Source: Opitutia bacterium
GTDB lineage: Bacteria > Verrucomicrobiota > Verrucomicrobiia > Opitutales > Opitutaceae
Reading direction: 5' to 3'
Length of the DNA stretch: 32,583 nt
NCBI GenBank assembly: GCA_003142955.1
Contig: PLOH01000154.1
Span: forward strand, 3,253 to 35,835
Shown here: in pieces, positions 23,478 to 32,583 of the stretch
Numbering within the stretch: position 1 is the stretch's first letter
Layout: each line of letters begins with the position of its first letter
The notes under the pieces: generated by a model
The model's database searches: none
Seen by the model: the letters and a program-made list of their open reading frames with translations, nothing else
Told to the model about the DNA's origin: nothing
Translations under genes and position numbers: made by a program

Positions 23478-25853
23478 TCAGAGTTTTTTGAGTACGGCTT
23501 CGGCTTGGGCGATCCACTCCAGTTGTTGCCGGTACCACTCTGGATCGACTTCGGAGGTGAGGATCTCCAGCGCCGCACGCTTGGCGGCGATAGCCTCGGT
23601 GAGGAGCCGGGCGGTTTCTGGCCCGGCGGAAGCGGCGGCTTGGTTACAAAGGGCATTGGCGAGGTTGTTCTGGGTCTTGGCCCATTCCTGCGGCAACGCT
23701 TCGCGGGTCCGGATTTCGAGCGCGGCGCGATAGGCGGCGACGGCTTCGGCGAGGAGCCGGGCGCCATCGGGTTCGGCGGAAGTGGCGGCCTGGCTACAGA
23801 GGGCGCTGGCAAGATTGTTTTGAGTCCTGGCCCAATCCTGGGGCAGCACTTTGCGGGTGTAGACCTCAAGCGTGGCGCGATAGGCGGCGACGGCCTCGGC
23901 GAGGAGCGGAGCGCCTTCGGGGCCGCCGGATGCAGCGGCCTGGTTGCAGAGGGCCACCGCGAGATTGCTCTGGGTTGTGGCCCAATCCTGGGGCAGCGCT
24001 TTGCGGGTGCGGACTTCGAGCGCGGCACGATAGGCGGCGACGGCCCCGGCGAGGAGCCGGGCGCTGTCGGGCCCGTCGGAGGCGGCGGCCTGGTCGCGGA
24101 GGGCAGCTCCGAGATTGTTTTGGGTCATGGCCCATTCTTCCGGCAAGGCTTCGCGGGTGTAGACCCCGAGCGCGGCGCGATAGGCGGCGACGGCCTCGGC
24201 GAGGAGCCGGGCGCTTTCGGACCCGGTGGAGGAGGCGGCCTGGTCACAAAGGGCATTGGCGAGATTGTTTTGAGCGATGGCCCAATCTTGGGGCACTCCT
24301 TCGCGGGTGTAGACTTCGAGCGCGGCGCGATAGGCGGCGACGGCCTCGGCAAGGAGCCGGAGGCTCTCGGGTCCGGCAGAAGCGGCGGCCTGTTTGGAGA
24401 GGGCAGCTGCGAGATTGTTCTGGGTCGTGGCCCAGTCCTGGGGCAGCGCTTTGCGGGTGAAGACTTCAAGCGTGGCGCGAAAGGCGGCGACGGCCTCGGC
24501 GAGGAGCCGGGCGCGGTCGGGTCCTGCGGATGCGACGGCTTGGCTCCAGAGGGCGATGGCGAGGTTGTTCTGGGTCCTGGCCCAATCCTGGGGCAGCGCT
24601 TCGCGGGTGTAGACTTCGAGGGCGGCGCGATAGGCGGCGACGGCTTTCGCGCGCTGTTCAGTGATGGCTGACCCAGTGACAACCGCGGCCCATTCATTTA
24701 AGGCCATGCCGAGGCTGACCTGTAGTTCGGCCCAGCTTTGGGGTACCTTGGCGCGCGGTGCCGCCTCGATGCCAGCTTCGAAGGCGGTGACAGCTTCGCC
24801 GAACGTCCGTTCGGCGTAGAGCGACTGGCCTTGGAGACTGAAGGCCTCCCGGGCGTGAGTGCGCGCCTCGTCTCCGCGCGCGGCCGCCTGGGCGGCAAGC
24901 TTGTCGGCGGCGAGGTATTGGTCGCGCGCGGCGTTGCCTGCGTGGCCGGCGCTGTCGGCGGCGGCCGCAAAGTTCTTCTGCGCGAATTCCGCCAGCGCCC
25001 GGTCGAAGAAATCGGCCTTGGGGTCAGCCCGGATCGCGGCGACGAAGAGATCGATCCCGCTGCGCAGTTCGGCCTCGGAAACCTTGTCCTTGGTGGCGAC
25101 GTTGGCGACGGCGCGGTTGAAGATCTCGTCGTCCGTGAGTTTCAGTTGCCGGAGCTGGGATTGCTGCTCGGTGAACGCGTCGGCGACGGATTTGATGTAG
25201 CGGCGCTGTTTGTCCAATTCGGTCTCGAGCTTGGTGATTTTGATATCCGTCTTGTCCGCGCGTTTGTTCAACCACCAGATGCCACCGCCCAGGAGGGTGA
25301 GCGCAACGAGTCCAATCGTAATGCCCCGGCCGAGCCACGACCGGGCCTTGTTCAGTTCGCCGCTGAGGGCCTCCACCCGCGTTTGCAGGGCGTGAACGCG
25401 CAGGGCAAGTTCATCGCGGGAGCCGACCGGCGTGTAGATGTGATCGCTCTTCTGCAGCCGGGTCCGGTGTTGCTGCTGGAGGGCCTGGCGTTCCGCGTCC
25501 TCGGGCGAATGCTCATCGTAAGGGAAGCCGGTGCCGCAAACAAAGACGTAGACGGGTTTGCCGAACTCCGTCGCGAGTTCATATTCGAGCTGGGTGTAGC
25601 TGCGCCGAGGTTCGGCCGGATCGCGCGCACTCGGTTCTGCGCCGTAAACCTCGCCTGCGACATGGACGACTGCGTCGCAGGCGGTGATTTTCGCGCGCAG
25701 CATCTCACGCACCGTGCGCGCATCGGGCGGGAAATTGGTCTGCTCGACCGGCACACAGCCCAGGGTGAGCAGCGCCTCCTTGATCAACTGCCGGCAGGTG
25801 CGCAGGTCCTGGCTCGTGGCGCTGACGAAAATTTCCGGGCGGTGGGGTGGCAT
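23478..25853 (-). CDS. DUF4062 - transmembrane - TPR repeat protein, 791 aa
   Basis: The N-terminal domain (about 7-110) is of DUF4062 type: IFVSATSQDLRTCRQLIKEA, ACDAVVHVAGEVYG, RSYTQLEYELA. Such domains head signalling and STAND-type proteins. A coiled segment (about 146-170), a membrane helix (175-195) and another coiled coil (about 200-225) follow. From residue 404 there are seven repeats of exactly 50 residues plus a partial eighth (unit AVAAYRAALEVYTREALPQD then WARTQNNLA.AL), which are tetratricopeptide-like pairs for protein binding. No NTPase domain is present. It is transcribed away from the GH2 gene. A membrane-tethered signalling or defence scaffold is a guess; the domain calls are firm. 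Confidence 0.85.
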   Translation of the reverse strand: MPPHRPEIFVSATSQDLRTCRQLIKEALLTLGCVPVEQTNFPPDARTVREMLRAKITACDAVVHVAGEVYGAEPSARDPAEPRRSYTQLEYELATEFGKPVYVFVCGTGFPYDEHSPEDAERQALQQQHRTRLQKSDHIYTPVGSRDELALRVHALQTRVEALSGELNKARSWLGRGITIGLVALTLLGGGIWWLNKRADKTDIKITKLETELDKQRRYIKSVADAFTEQQSQLRQLKLTDDEIFNRAVANVATKDKVSEAELRSGIDLFVAAIRADPKADFFDRALAEFAQKNFAAAADSAGHAGNAARDQYLAADKLAAQAAARGDEARTHAREAFSLQGQSLYAERTFGEAVTAFEAGIEAAPRAKVPQSWAELQVSLGMALNEWAAVVTGSAITEQRAKAVAAYRAALEVYTREALPQDWARTQNNLAIALWSQAVASAGPDRARLLAEAVAAFRATLEVFTRKALPQDWATTQNNLAAALSKQAAASAGPESLRLLAEAVAAYRAALEVYTREGVPQDWAIAQNNLANALCDQAASSTGSESARLLAEAVAAYRAALGVYTREALPEEWAMTQNNLGAALRDQAAASDGPDSARLLAGAVAAYRAALEVRTRKALPQDWATTQSNLAVALCNQAAASGGPEGAPLLAEAVAAYRATLEVYTRKVLPQDWARTQNNLASALCSQAATSAEPDGARLLAEAVAAYRAALEIRTREALPQEWAKTQNNLANALCNQAAASAGPETARLLTEAIAAKRAALEILTSEVDPEWYRQQLEWIAQAEAVLKKL
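23595..24644 (-). repeat. Seven tandem 150-bp repeats coding for TPR units
   Basis: Seven 150-bp units in phase with the reading frame differ at few positions, mostly in the helix ends and the loop after the Gln/Ala-rich part. Such uniformity indicates recent expansion or gene conversion. The unit number is likely to vary between strains and could be mis-assembled. Confidence 0.85.
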
Positions 25854-26047
25854 GGCGAGGGTGGAGGCTGGCGGTGCTGAGCTTACACGAAAAGCCGCCG
25901 GAAGGCGTCATGGTGGTGTAAAACTTTGTCAACCAGATATCAGGGACAAGCAAGCGACAATCCATGATGGGCGACAGGGAAGGATAGGCTAGCAAAGGGG
26001 AGGCGCCTGCGGGGAGGCGGGTAGCGGCTCGACCTTCGAATGGAATC
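25854..26047. other. Divergent intergenic region (DUF4062 gene / GH2 gene)
   Basis: About 190 bp separates two divergently transcribed genes and must hold both promoters. I see no clear -35/-10 pair, operator or terminator. Confidence 0.4.
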
Positions 26048-26077
26048 GTGCAACACAAATATTTGCCCGTTTACCCT

Positions 26078-28942
26078 ATGAATCCGATCATTCGCTCGCT
26101 GTTGCTCGGCGCTGTGCTTGCAGCGCCTGTTTTCGCCGCCAACGATTCCGTGCAGGCTCCGCCGCGCGAGCGGCTGCTCATAGACGCCAGCTGGCGTTTT
26201 GCCTTTGGGCACCCTTCGGAGCCGGCCCGTGATTTCGACCACGCGACCAGCTATTTTTCCTATTTCGCCAAGGCGGGTTACGGCGACGGTCCGGCCGCCG
26301 CGACTTTCGACGACCGCGCGTGGCGGCTGCTCGACGTGCCGCATGACTGGGCCGTGGAGGCGCCGTTTGACCTAAAAGGCAGCACCAGCCACGGATTCAA
26401 GGCTATTGGCCGCAACTTTCCCGAACGTTCCATCGGCTGGTACCGCAAGACCTTCGCCATCCCGGCTTCTGACCTCGGCCGGCGCATCAGCGTCGAGTTC
26501 GACGGGGTGTTTCGCGATTCGGTCGTGTGGGTCAACGGCTTCTACCTCGGCCGCCAGCCCAGCGGATACACCAGTTTCCGTTACGAACTGACCGACTATC
26601 TCAATTACGGCGGCGACAATGTCATTTCCGTCCGGGTGGACGCCACGATGGAGGAGGGGTGGTTCTATGAGGGGGCGGGCATCTACCGGCATGTCTGGCT
26701 GGCCAAAACCGCGCCGCTGCACGTGCCGCAATGGGGCACGTACGTAACCACCGAGGTGGGGGAGGCCGCGGCCAATGTCAGTGCGCGCACGACGGTCGCC
26801 AACGATGGCGTCGAAGCTGCGACCTTCGATGTCGAGCAGAGCATCTTGGATCCCGATGGCCAGGTGGTCGCCACCGGTGCGGTGCGCTCGCTGTCTCTCG
26901 CGGCGGGGGGCACGAGCGAATTTCCCTGCGCGCTTAACGTCCCGCATCCGCGGCTCTGGTCGCTCGAGTCGCCCGCACTCCATCGGCTCGTTACGACGAT
27001 CCGCGCCGGCGGTGCAGTGGTGGACCGTTACGAGACGACCTTTGGCATTCGTACCATCCGTTTCGACCCCGATCATGGTTTCTTTCTCAACGGCCGGCAC
27101 GTCGAGATCCATGGAACCAACAATCACCAGGACCATGCCGGCGTGGGGATCGCGCTGCCCGACGCGCTGCAGGCCTTCCGCGTCGGCCGGCTGAAGGAAA
27201 TGGGAGTGAACGCCTATCGCTCGTCGCACCATCCGCCGACGCCCGAGTTCCTCGACGCCTGCGACCGGCTCGGCTTGCTCGTGCTCGATGAAAACCGTCT
27301 CATGGGCCCGAGTCCGGAACAAATGGGCCAGCTGGAGAGCATGATCCGTCGCGACCGCAACCATCCGTGCGTCATCATCTGGTCGCTCGGCAACGAGGAG
27401 TGGGCAATCGAGGGCAACATCAAGGGCGCCCGCATCACCGCGTCGATGCAGGCTTTCGCGCACCGACTCGACCCGACGCGTCGCACCACCGTGGCCAACA
27501 GCGGTGGTTGGGGCGGCACCTCGACGGTGATCGACCTGGTCGGCTACAACTACATCAACCAGTCCAATCCCGACGAGCAGCACGCGAAGTTCCCGCACCA
27601 ACCGGGAGTCGGCACCGAGGAGGCGACGACCCCGGGGACCCGCGGCATCTATTTCGACGATCCGCCCCGCGCCCGCCTTGGCTTTAAGGCCCTGGGAGAC
27701 ACCGGCGGTAATTGCGAGAAGGGCTGGAAATACTACGCTGGCCGGCCATTCCTCGCGGGCCTGTTTTTTTGGACCGGATTCGATTACCGCGGCGAGCCGA
27801 TGCCCTATGAATGGCCGGAGATCTATGCCCAATTCGGTTTTCTCGACGGATGCGGATTCCCGAAGGATACCGCCTATTACCTCAAATCCTGGTGGACCGA
27901 CCAGCCCGTGCTCCACCTCTATCCGCACTGGAACTGGCCGGGCAAGGAGGACCAGCCGATCGATGTCGTCTGCTTCAGCAATCACGAGGCGGTCGAGCTG
28001 TTTCTTAACGGAGTTACGCTCGGGAAAAAAGACATGCCGCGCAACGGTCACCTCGAGTGGAAGGTCGCGTATGCACCCGGCGCGCTCGAGGCCCGCGGCT
28101 ACCGTGGCGGCCAGGCGGTCGCGATCACCCGGGTGGAAACGACCGGTGCGCCCGCGCACCTCGTGCTCACGCCCGATCGCACGGTTATCAACTCCGACGG
28201 AGCCGATGTGGCGGTGTTCACCGTCTCAGCGCACGACGCCCAGGGGCGCACTGTTCCCACCGCCGGGAATCTGGTGAACTTCGAGATCACGGGCGGCCGG
28301 ATCATCGGCGTCGGCAACGGCGACCCTGGCAGCCACGAACCGGATCGGTTCATCGAGACCATCGCGATGCTCCCGGTGGAAGACTGGCGTGGGCGCATCG
28401 CGCCCGCCGGCACCGCCGTGCCGTCGGCGCCGGAGTCGCTGCAGCCTTTCCCACGGTTGGGTAATTGGAAAGCCCAGCTTCCCAAGCCCGGTGAGGTCTA
28501 CGATCTTTCCGGCGCGCTTGCCCTGCCTACGGTACCCGCCGATGCCGACTTGGAATTGATCCTGCCGGCGTTTGGCGGGAAGACCACGCTGTGGCTCAAT
28601 GGCCGCGAGTTGGCTCATGATCTCGATACGTCCGCCGCCGGTCCCGCGCTCAAGCTCGACCCGGCGCTGCTGGTCGCGGGCTTAAACCGCGTTCAGCTGA
28701 TCGCGACGCCCTTCGACGACAAGAAGAACCATATTCCCGAACTCACGCGGCTCGGCTCCGTACGCATCACGACGCCGGCGCCGCCGGCGCGGCGCAGTCT
28801 GTTCAATGGCCTCGCGCAGGTCATTGTGCAGTCCATGAGGGAGCCAGGTGAAATCCGCCTCACGGCGAATTCCGATGGCCTGGTTCCGGCTGCGAGCACC
28901 ATTTCGGCCCGCGTTGCGCCCCGCGTTGCCGCCGCGCCGTGA
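26078..28942 (+). CDS. Secreted glycoside hydrolase family 2, beta-galactosidase-like
   Basis: The start at ATG 26078 gives a signal peptide MNPIIRSLLLGAVLAAPVFA; ATG 26048 would put ten residues in front. Order: GH2 sugar-binding jelly roll (about 30-200, with DVPHDW and SIGWYRKTF), immunoglobulin-like domain (about 205-310), TIM barrel (about 315-600) and accessory beta domains (DUF4982-like SNHEAVELFLNG, then Ig-like). The acid/base Glu is in SLGNEEW (Glu440, 27395-27397), and the nucleophile is probably Glu514 in GVGTEEATT. It should release beta-linked galactose or a similar sugar outside the cytoplasm. A sugar porter lies 2 kb downstream. The exact substrate cannot be told. Confidence 0.9.
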   Translation: MNPIIRSLLLGAVLAAPVFAANDSVQAPPRERLLIDASWRFAFGHPSEPARDFDHATSYFSYFAKAGYGDGPAAATFDDRAWRLLDVPHDWAVEAPFDLKGSTSHGFKAIGRNFPERSIGWYRKTFAIPASDLGRRISVEFDGVFRDSVVWVNGFYLGRQPSGYTSFRYELTDYLNYGGDNVISVRVDATMEEGWFYEGAGIYRHVWLAKTAPLHVPQWGTYVTTEVGEAAANVSARTTVANDGVEAATFDVEQSILDPDGQVVATGAVRSLSLAAGGTSEFPCALNVPHPRLWSLESPALHRLVTTIRAGGAVVDRYETTFGIRTIRFDPDHGFFLNGRHVEIHGTNNHQDHAGVGIALPDALQAFRVGRLKEMGVNAYRSSHHPPTPEFLDACDRLGLLVLDENRLMGPSPEQMGQLESMIRRDRNHPCVIIWSLGNEEWAIEGNIKGARITASMQAFAHRLDPTRRTTVANSGGWGGTSTVIDLVGYNYINQSNPDEQHAKFPHQPGVGTEEATTPGTRGIYFDDPPRARLGFKALGDTGGNCEKGWKYYAGRPFLAGLFFWTGFDYRGEPMPYEWPEIYAQFGFLDGCGFPKDTAYYLKSWWTDQPVLHLYPHWNWPGKEDQPIDVVCFSNHEAVELFLNGVTLGKKDMPRNGHLEWKVAYAPGALEARGYRGGQAVAITRVETTGAPAHLVLTPDRTVINSDGADVAVFTVSAHDAQGRTVPTAGNLVNFEITGGRIIGVGNGDPGSHEPDRFIETIAMLPVEDWRGRIAPAGTAVPSAPESLQPFPRLGNWKAQLPKPGEVYDLSGALALPTVPADADLELILPAFGGKTTLWLNGRELAHDLDTSAAGPALKLDPALLVAGLNRVQLIATPFDDKKNHIPELTRLGSVRITTPAPPARRSLFNGLAQVIVQSMREPGEIRLTANSDGLVPAASTISARVAPRVAAAP

Positions 28943-28959
28943 GCAGGCGCCGGAACGGC

Positions 28960-30637
28960 TTACTTGAAGCGATACGCGTGGTACGTCCGCGGTTGGTGCA
29001 ACACTTCAAAGATCGTGGCGTTGCCCTTCACGTAACCCTGCAGTTCCGTGCCGGACTGGAGATCGAAGAGTTTGGCGCCCGCTTTCTTGATCACGATGTT
29101 GTAGCGCGAGGGGTACGGCAAATAGGACTTCGCGATGAACGTGTTATTGTCATACGCGAACAGGCAGACCCTGGCCGGGCTGTCCAGATACACCGGAATG
29201 TCCTCCATCATGTCTCGTCGGATTTGGGAAAGGACTTCCTGCGGCAGGTGGTAGAGGTCGTCGAAGTTCTCCGGAATCGTCAGAATGAAGAACCGCCCCT
29301 TCGTCAGGCCCCGCACCTACAGCAGCAGCGGATAACGGTTATTGTCCTTGTAAATGCCCTGAATGATTTGATGATCGTCTTGTCCTCGTTCAGGTGCTTC
29401 CAGATCTTGCTGACGAGGTCCGGGTCGAACTTCGCCGATTCGGCCAGGAAGATCGTACCGCGCTCGTCGGGAAATTCAGGATACAAATCCATCGGCACCC
29501 CGATCATCCCGACGTAGTTGTGCAGGTACATTTCGCCGGAGGAGTGGTAGGGCTTGTAGGCGGCGACGCCGTCCGGCTGGCCGAGCTTGCCGAGGAATGA
29601 ATCCAGTTTCTGGAAGGTGTCGCCGGCGTCCGCATAAAGAATACTGGTGGCTGTCGTCGTCCCATCCGCCTGCCGCAATGTTTCGAGCGCGTTGCCGTAA
29701 CTCCAGAGCGTGATCTCCTTCGGTTTGGCGAACAGCGTGTCTTCGAGTTGCTCGGTGTAACGGTTCAGCGTCGGGCGCGCGCCGGGATCAACCCAGCCGC
29801 CGCCGAATTTCCCCGGCTTGATGTGCTCGAAGTAGCGCATGATGCCGTAGCTCTGGTCCGGCTGGAGGTGCATGGTGGTGTTCTCCGGATCGCGCGTCTC
29901 GGTTCCGGTGTAGACCATGTCAAACGCCTGCGACTGGGCCTCGAGATTGTATCCCGAGAACTGGTATTGCTCGTACCAGTTCGGTGGCTTGATGATGAGG
30001 TTGATCTTCGGGTTGACGCTCTTCGCGTTCTTCACCACGAGGTTTTCCCCAACTTCCTTCATCACCTGCAAACGGTATTCCGTCCAGCTCCGGGGTCGCC
30101 TTTGGCCTTCTGGCAGAGTTCGCAACGGCAATCGAAGATGAACAGGTCGTCAAAGATCAGCTCGTCGAAGAGACCGGCGGCAAACGCCACCAGCTTCCGG
30201 AAGCGCTCGCAGTCGTCCGGATTCGTGAAGCAGAAGCCGGTGAGGCCGTCGCCGGGCCGGCCGACATACGCCATCATGCCGCCGGACGTCTTGATGCCTT
30301 TGCCGGTGAAGAACGCCTTGACCTTCCGCACGTCGGCCTCGGGCGTTTACTCGCCCGCCCGGTAGGTTTCCAGCCAGACCTTGTCAACTTTCATGGAATG
30401 GCTGATCAGGTTCCAGCTCGCTTCCATCCATTGGGGATCAGATGCCATGTGACGCATGTCGCGATGCTCAACACAGAGCGCGACATCGAAGTTCTGGTAG
30501 CGGTTGTTGTCGGTCGCGATCGCGGCATCGGCCGGTGCGGCCGCGGATGCGCGTGCGAACGCCAGCACCACGAGGCCAAAAAATCCGATGCTTCCGACAC
30601 AGTTTTCAACCAGCTTGGTCCGCAGGCGTTTTTTCAT
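28960..30637 (-). pseudogene. Secreted glycosidase-like TIM-barrel protein, broken by four lesions
   Basis: The ancestral protein of about 560 residues started at ATG 30637 (GAGG nine bases ahead) with a signal peptide ending ASAAAPADA. Lesions in order: TAA at 30349-30347 (TYRAGE-stop-TPEADVRKV, same frame); a frameshift near 30095 (CQKAKGD then RSWTEYRLQV); a frameshift near 29365 (HLNEDKTII then QGIYKDNNRYPLLL); and TAG near 29320 just before VRGLTKGRFFIL. The rest reads smoothly to 28960. Features such as FDDLFIFDCRCELC and PKINLIIKPPNWYEQYQF suggest a TIM-barrel glycosidase-like enzyme without a named family. It lies between a GH2 enzyme and a sugar porter, so it was probably part of one carbohydrate cluster and has recently decayed. 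Confidence 0.8.
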
Positions 30638-30993
30638 CTGAAACATCCTCTCATTCTGTTCCACACGTCCGCTTTGGGTCGCCCGGTTGACCAAGTCGCA
30701 GCAGGCTCGAGGAAACTCTAGGCGGGGTTCTCATGCCATGCTTGGAGGATCCCGATGGTCTCGGTCTGCCGCAACAGCAAACTCCGCGGGCCGCAAGGCG
30801 TGTCCTCAAACCATTCGTTTCGAAAGAGCGTTTCCGGGTCGTCAACTGACCGCCGTGGTTCCGGTTCACGGTTGGATCGCGAATTGCTCCAAGCGCGAGA
30901 TTGCGATTTTCCTCAGGCTTGTTTCGCTGGCCGAGCGGTACCCCTATGCAAACGGAAGAGGCCGCTGTTATTCAGTTCCGTTGCTTTTTCCCC
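30638..30993. other. Intergenic region upstream of the sugar porter
   Basis: Open frames here are shadows without coding character. An in-frame ATG at 30946 would add 16 residues to the porter. No operator, RNA or terminator is recognised. Confidence 0.4.
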
Positions 30994-32340
30994 ATGAAAA
31001 AACGCATCTACTGGTGGGCGTTGACGTCCGCCCTCGCGGGATTTTTGTTCGGTTTCGACACCGTGGTCATCTCGGGGGCGGAACAAACGATCCAAGCCCT
31101 CTGGCACCTCAGCGCTGGAATGCATGGTTTCGCGATGGCCTCCGCCTTGTACGGCACCGTGCTGGGTTCATTGGTCGGCAGCTGGCCGACGGACCGGCTT
31201 GGCCGCAAGACCACGCTCACGACGATCGGGATCTTGTACCTTATTTCCGCCGTGGGCTGTGGCTACGCATGGAACGTGGGTTCTTTCATCCTCGCCCGAT
31301 TCATCGGCGGCCTTGGGATTGGCGTTTCGACCGTGGCCGCACCGCTCTACATCTCCGAAATCTCTCCTCCGGCCTATCGCGGGCGCCTGGCTGGCATGTT
31401 TCAGTTTAACATCGTTTTCGGCATCATCATCGCCTTCCTTTCCAACTATATGCTCAAGGATGTCGGCGAGCACGCCTGGCGTTGGATGCTGGGGGTTGCC
31501 GCGTTCCCTTCATTGATCTACACGGTCTTGTGTTTCGGGCTGCCCGAAAGTCCGCGCTGGCTACTCAGCCGCAGGCGGGATCGCGTGGCGGGCCTCCGGA
31601 TCCTGCAGCTGATCATGGCGGGGGAGCCTCCGATCCGAATCGAGGCGGCGGCTGATGAAATCCTGGCCGCTTCCAACGAACGGCAGGAGGCCGGACCGTT
31701 TTGGACACGTCAGCTGCGCCGGCCAATTCTGTTGGCGGTTCTGATCGCTTTCTTTAACCAGCTTTCCGGCATCAACGCCGTCCTGTACTTTGCCCCGCGC
31801 ATTTTCGAGCTGACCGGCTTAGGGGCCAAGGCGGCGCTCCTCCGATCGGTGGGAATCGGAATCACCAACCTGCTATTCACCTTCGTCGGACTTTGGCTGA
31901 TCGACCGCCTCGGACGGCGGACGCTGCTCTATATCGGTTCGTTTGGTTACATTTTCTCGCTTGGACTGACCGCCTGGGCGTTTTTCAGCGGGCATTACGC
32001 TATCGTGCCGGCCTGCATTTTCGCCTTTATTGCTGCTCATGCCATCGGGCAGGGGGCCGTCATCTGGGTGTTTATTTCAGAGATTTTCCCCAACCGGCAC
32101 CGTGCGACCGGCCAGGCGCTGGGCAGTTTCACGCACTGGGTTTTCGCTGCGCTGCTCACCACCTTCTTCCCCAGCATGGTGGCAGCCTTTCCCCCAGGCT
32201 ATGTGTTCCTCTTCTTCTGCGGCATGATGGTGCTGCAGCTCCTCTGGGTACGGCTGATGGTGCCGGAGACCAAAGGCATCTCACTGGAGCAGATCGAGCA
32301 CCGGCTGGCAGGGGCACACCCCGGTTCGATGTCTAGCTGA
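30994..32340 (+). CDS. MFS sugar porter (sugar:H+ symporter family), 448 aa
   Basis: ATG 30994 (MKKRIYWWALTSALAGFLFG) starts just ahead of the first membrane helix, as in the family; upstream in-frame starts at 30901 and 30946 add residues with no resemblance. Twelve membrane segments are visible. Sugar-porter signatures are GFDTVVISGAEQ in helix 1, DRLGRKT after helix 2, PESPRWLL before the central loop, FNQLSGINAVLYFAP in helix 7, DRLGRRTLL, and the end VPETKGISLEQIE. It imports a monosaccharide such as glucose, galactose or xylose, probably with H+. It fits with the GH2 enzyme upstream. Confidence 0.93.
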   Translation: MKKRIYWWALTSALAGFLFGFDTVVISGAEQTIQALWHLSAGMHGFAMASALYGTVLGSLVGSWPTDRLGRKTTLTTIGILYLISAVGCGYAWNVGSFILARFIGGLGIGVSTVAAPLYISEISPPAYRGRLAGMFQFNIVFGIIIAFLSNYMLKDVGEHAWRWMLGVAAFPSLIYTVLCFGLPESPRWLLSRRRDRVAGLRILQLIMAGEPPIRIEAAADEILAASNERQEAGPFWTRQLRRPILLAVLIAFFNQLSGINAVLYFAPRIFELTGLGAKAALLRSVGIGITNLLFTFVGLWLIDRLGRRTLLYIGSFGYIFSLGLTAWAFFSGHYAIVPACIFAFIAAHAIGQGAVIWVFISEIFPNRHRATGQALGSFTHWVFAALLTTFFPSMVAAFPPGYVFLFFCGMMVLQLLWVRLMVPETKGISLEQIEHRLAGAHPGSMSS

Positions 32341-32583
32341 AGCCCGTGGTCATTTCTTCCCATGCCCAGCCACTTGGGTGCAACCTGCATTCGCGGGTTC
32401 GACCGGCCGCGGCAAATCCAGCCCTTGCCGCCAGCCCGCTCCCTGCGTATCTCCAGACCATGGCGAATCTCATGCTACAGAAGGGCGCCGAAGTTGCCGA
32501 ATTATGCTCAGTCCCCGCCACCCTTTAATGGGTTCTTCCGGTTTTCGTGTGGGTAAGACGGGGTGAAGACGGTAGAATGGGGA
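32341..32583. other. Downstream intergenic sequence to the window end
   Basis: No gene, terminator hairpin or repeat is recognised. A single TTAATG (32525-32530) lacks a partner 11 bp away, so it is not counted as an operator. Confidence 0.4.

Noticed and set aside
23595-24644. Tandem repeats as a possible CRISPR array
   Set aside because: Units are 150 bp, contiguous, in frame and code for TPR units; there are no spacers.
23442-24671. 409-residue Gly-rich frame antisense to the TPR repeats
   Set aside because: Its repeats only reflect the 150-bp coding repeats on the other strand.
26372-28159. 595-residue open frame antisense to the GH2 gene
   Set aside because: It overlaps the well-supported GH2 gene fully; codon-position GC bias explains the lack of stops.
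30687-31409. 240-residue frame overlapping the start of the sugar porter
   Set aside because: It is a shadow of the porter; the overlapping part reads MFS motifs only in the other frame.

Overview
The window reads as a high-GC chromosome segment from a free-living bacterium, most likely Verrucomicrobiota (Opitutales-like). That placement is an inference. It rests on the mix of secreted GH2 glycosidase, sugar porter, DUF4062/TPR protein and integrase style, and on the weak use of Shine-Dalgarno sites. No rRNA or marker gene is present to prove it.

Positions 1-18.8 kb form a double Kdp (high-affinity K+ uptake ATPase) locus. On the minus strand, cluster 1 runs: 42-aa membrane peptide (7111-6983), kdpF, kdpA, kdpB, kdpC, 59-aa single-TM protein (2232-2053), and kdpD, which is cut by the window start. 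On the plus strand, cluster 2 runs kdpA2-kdpB2-kdpC2 (9164-13718). It is followed by a KdpE-like response regulator whose phospho-acceptor Asp is Glu, a universal-stress-type protein, a membrane-anchored Ser/Thr kinase, an 87-aa paralogue of the 59-aa single-TM protein, a translationally coupled 496-aa helical protein, and a 75-aa membrane protein. A decayed copy of the 75-aa gene lies at 7.5 kb between the clusters, next to an orphan helical-bundle membrane sensor.

A direct repeat TTAAYS-N5-TTAATG with an exact 11-bp period, the geometry bound by OmpR/KdpE-family regulators, stands upstream of cluster 1 (7183-7167, minus), kdpA2 (9065-9081) and the 87-aa gene (16520-16536). A weaker one precedes the response regulator (13948-13964). 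I infer a local regulon that ties the unknown genes to Kdp. Both KdpB proteins keep the TGES serine whose phosphorylation inhibits E. coli KdpB, so the locus-encoded Ser/Thr kinase is an attractive candidate regulator.

Positions 18.8-23.3 kb are mobile-element debris. They hold a frameshifted tyrosine integrase, an HEAAH metalloprotein, a RelB-like/MazF toxin-antitoxin pair, and the 3' half of a tRNA-Met(CAT) followed by its terminator (probable att site). A second integrase stub and a frameshifted PD40 beta-propeller remnant follow. The 12-mer TTACCTATGACG occurs both upstream of the integrase and next to the tRNA fragment.

Positions 23.4-32.6 kb hold a DUF4062-TM-TPR protein with seven near-identical 150-bp repeats, a secreted GH2 beta-galactosidase-like enzyme, a secreted glycosidase-like gene broken by two frameshifts and two stops, and an MFS sugar porter. 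The last three look like a carbohydrate-use cluster.
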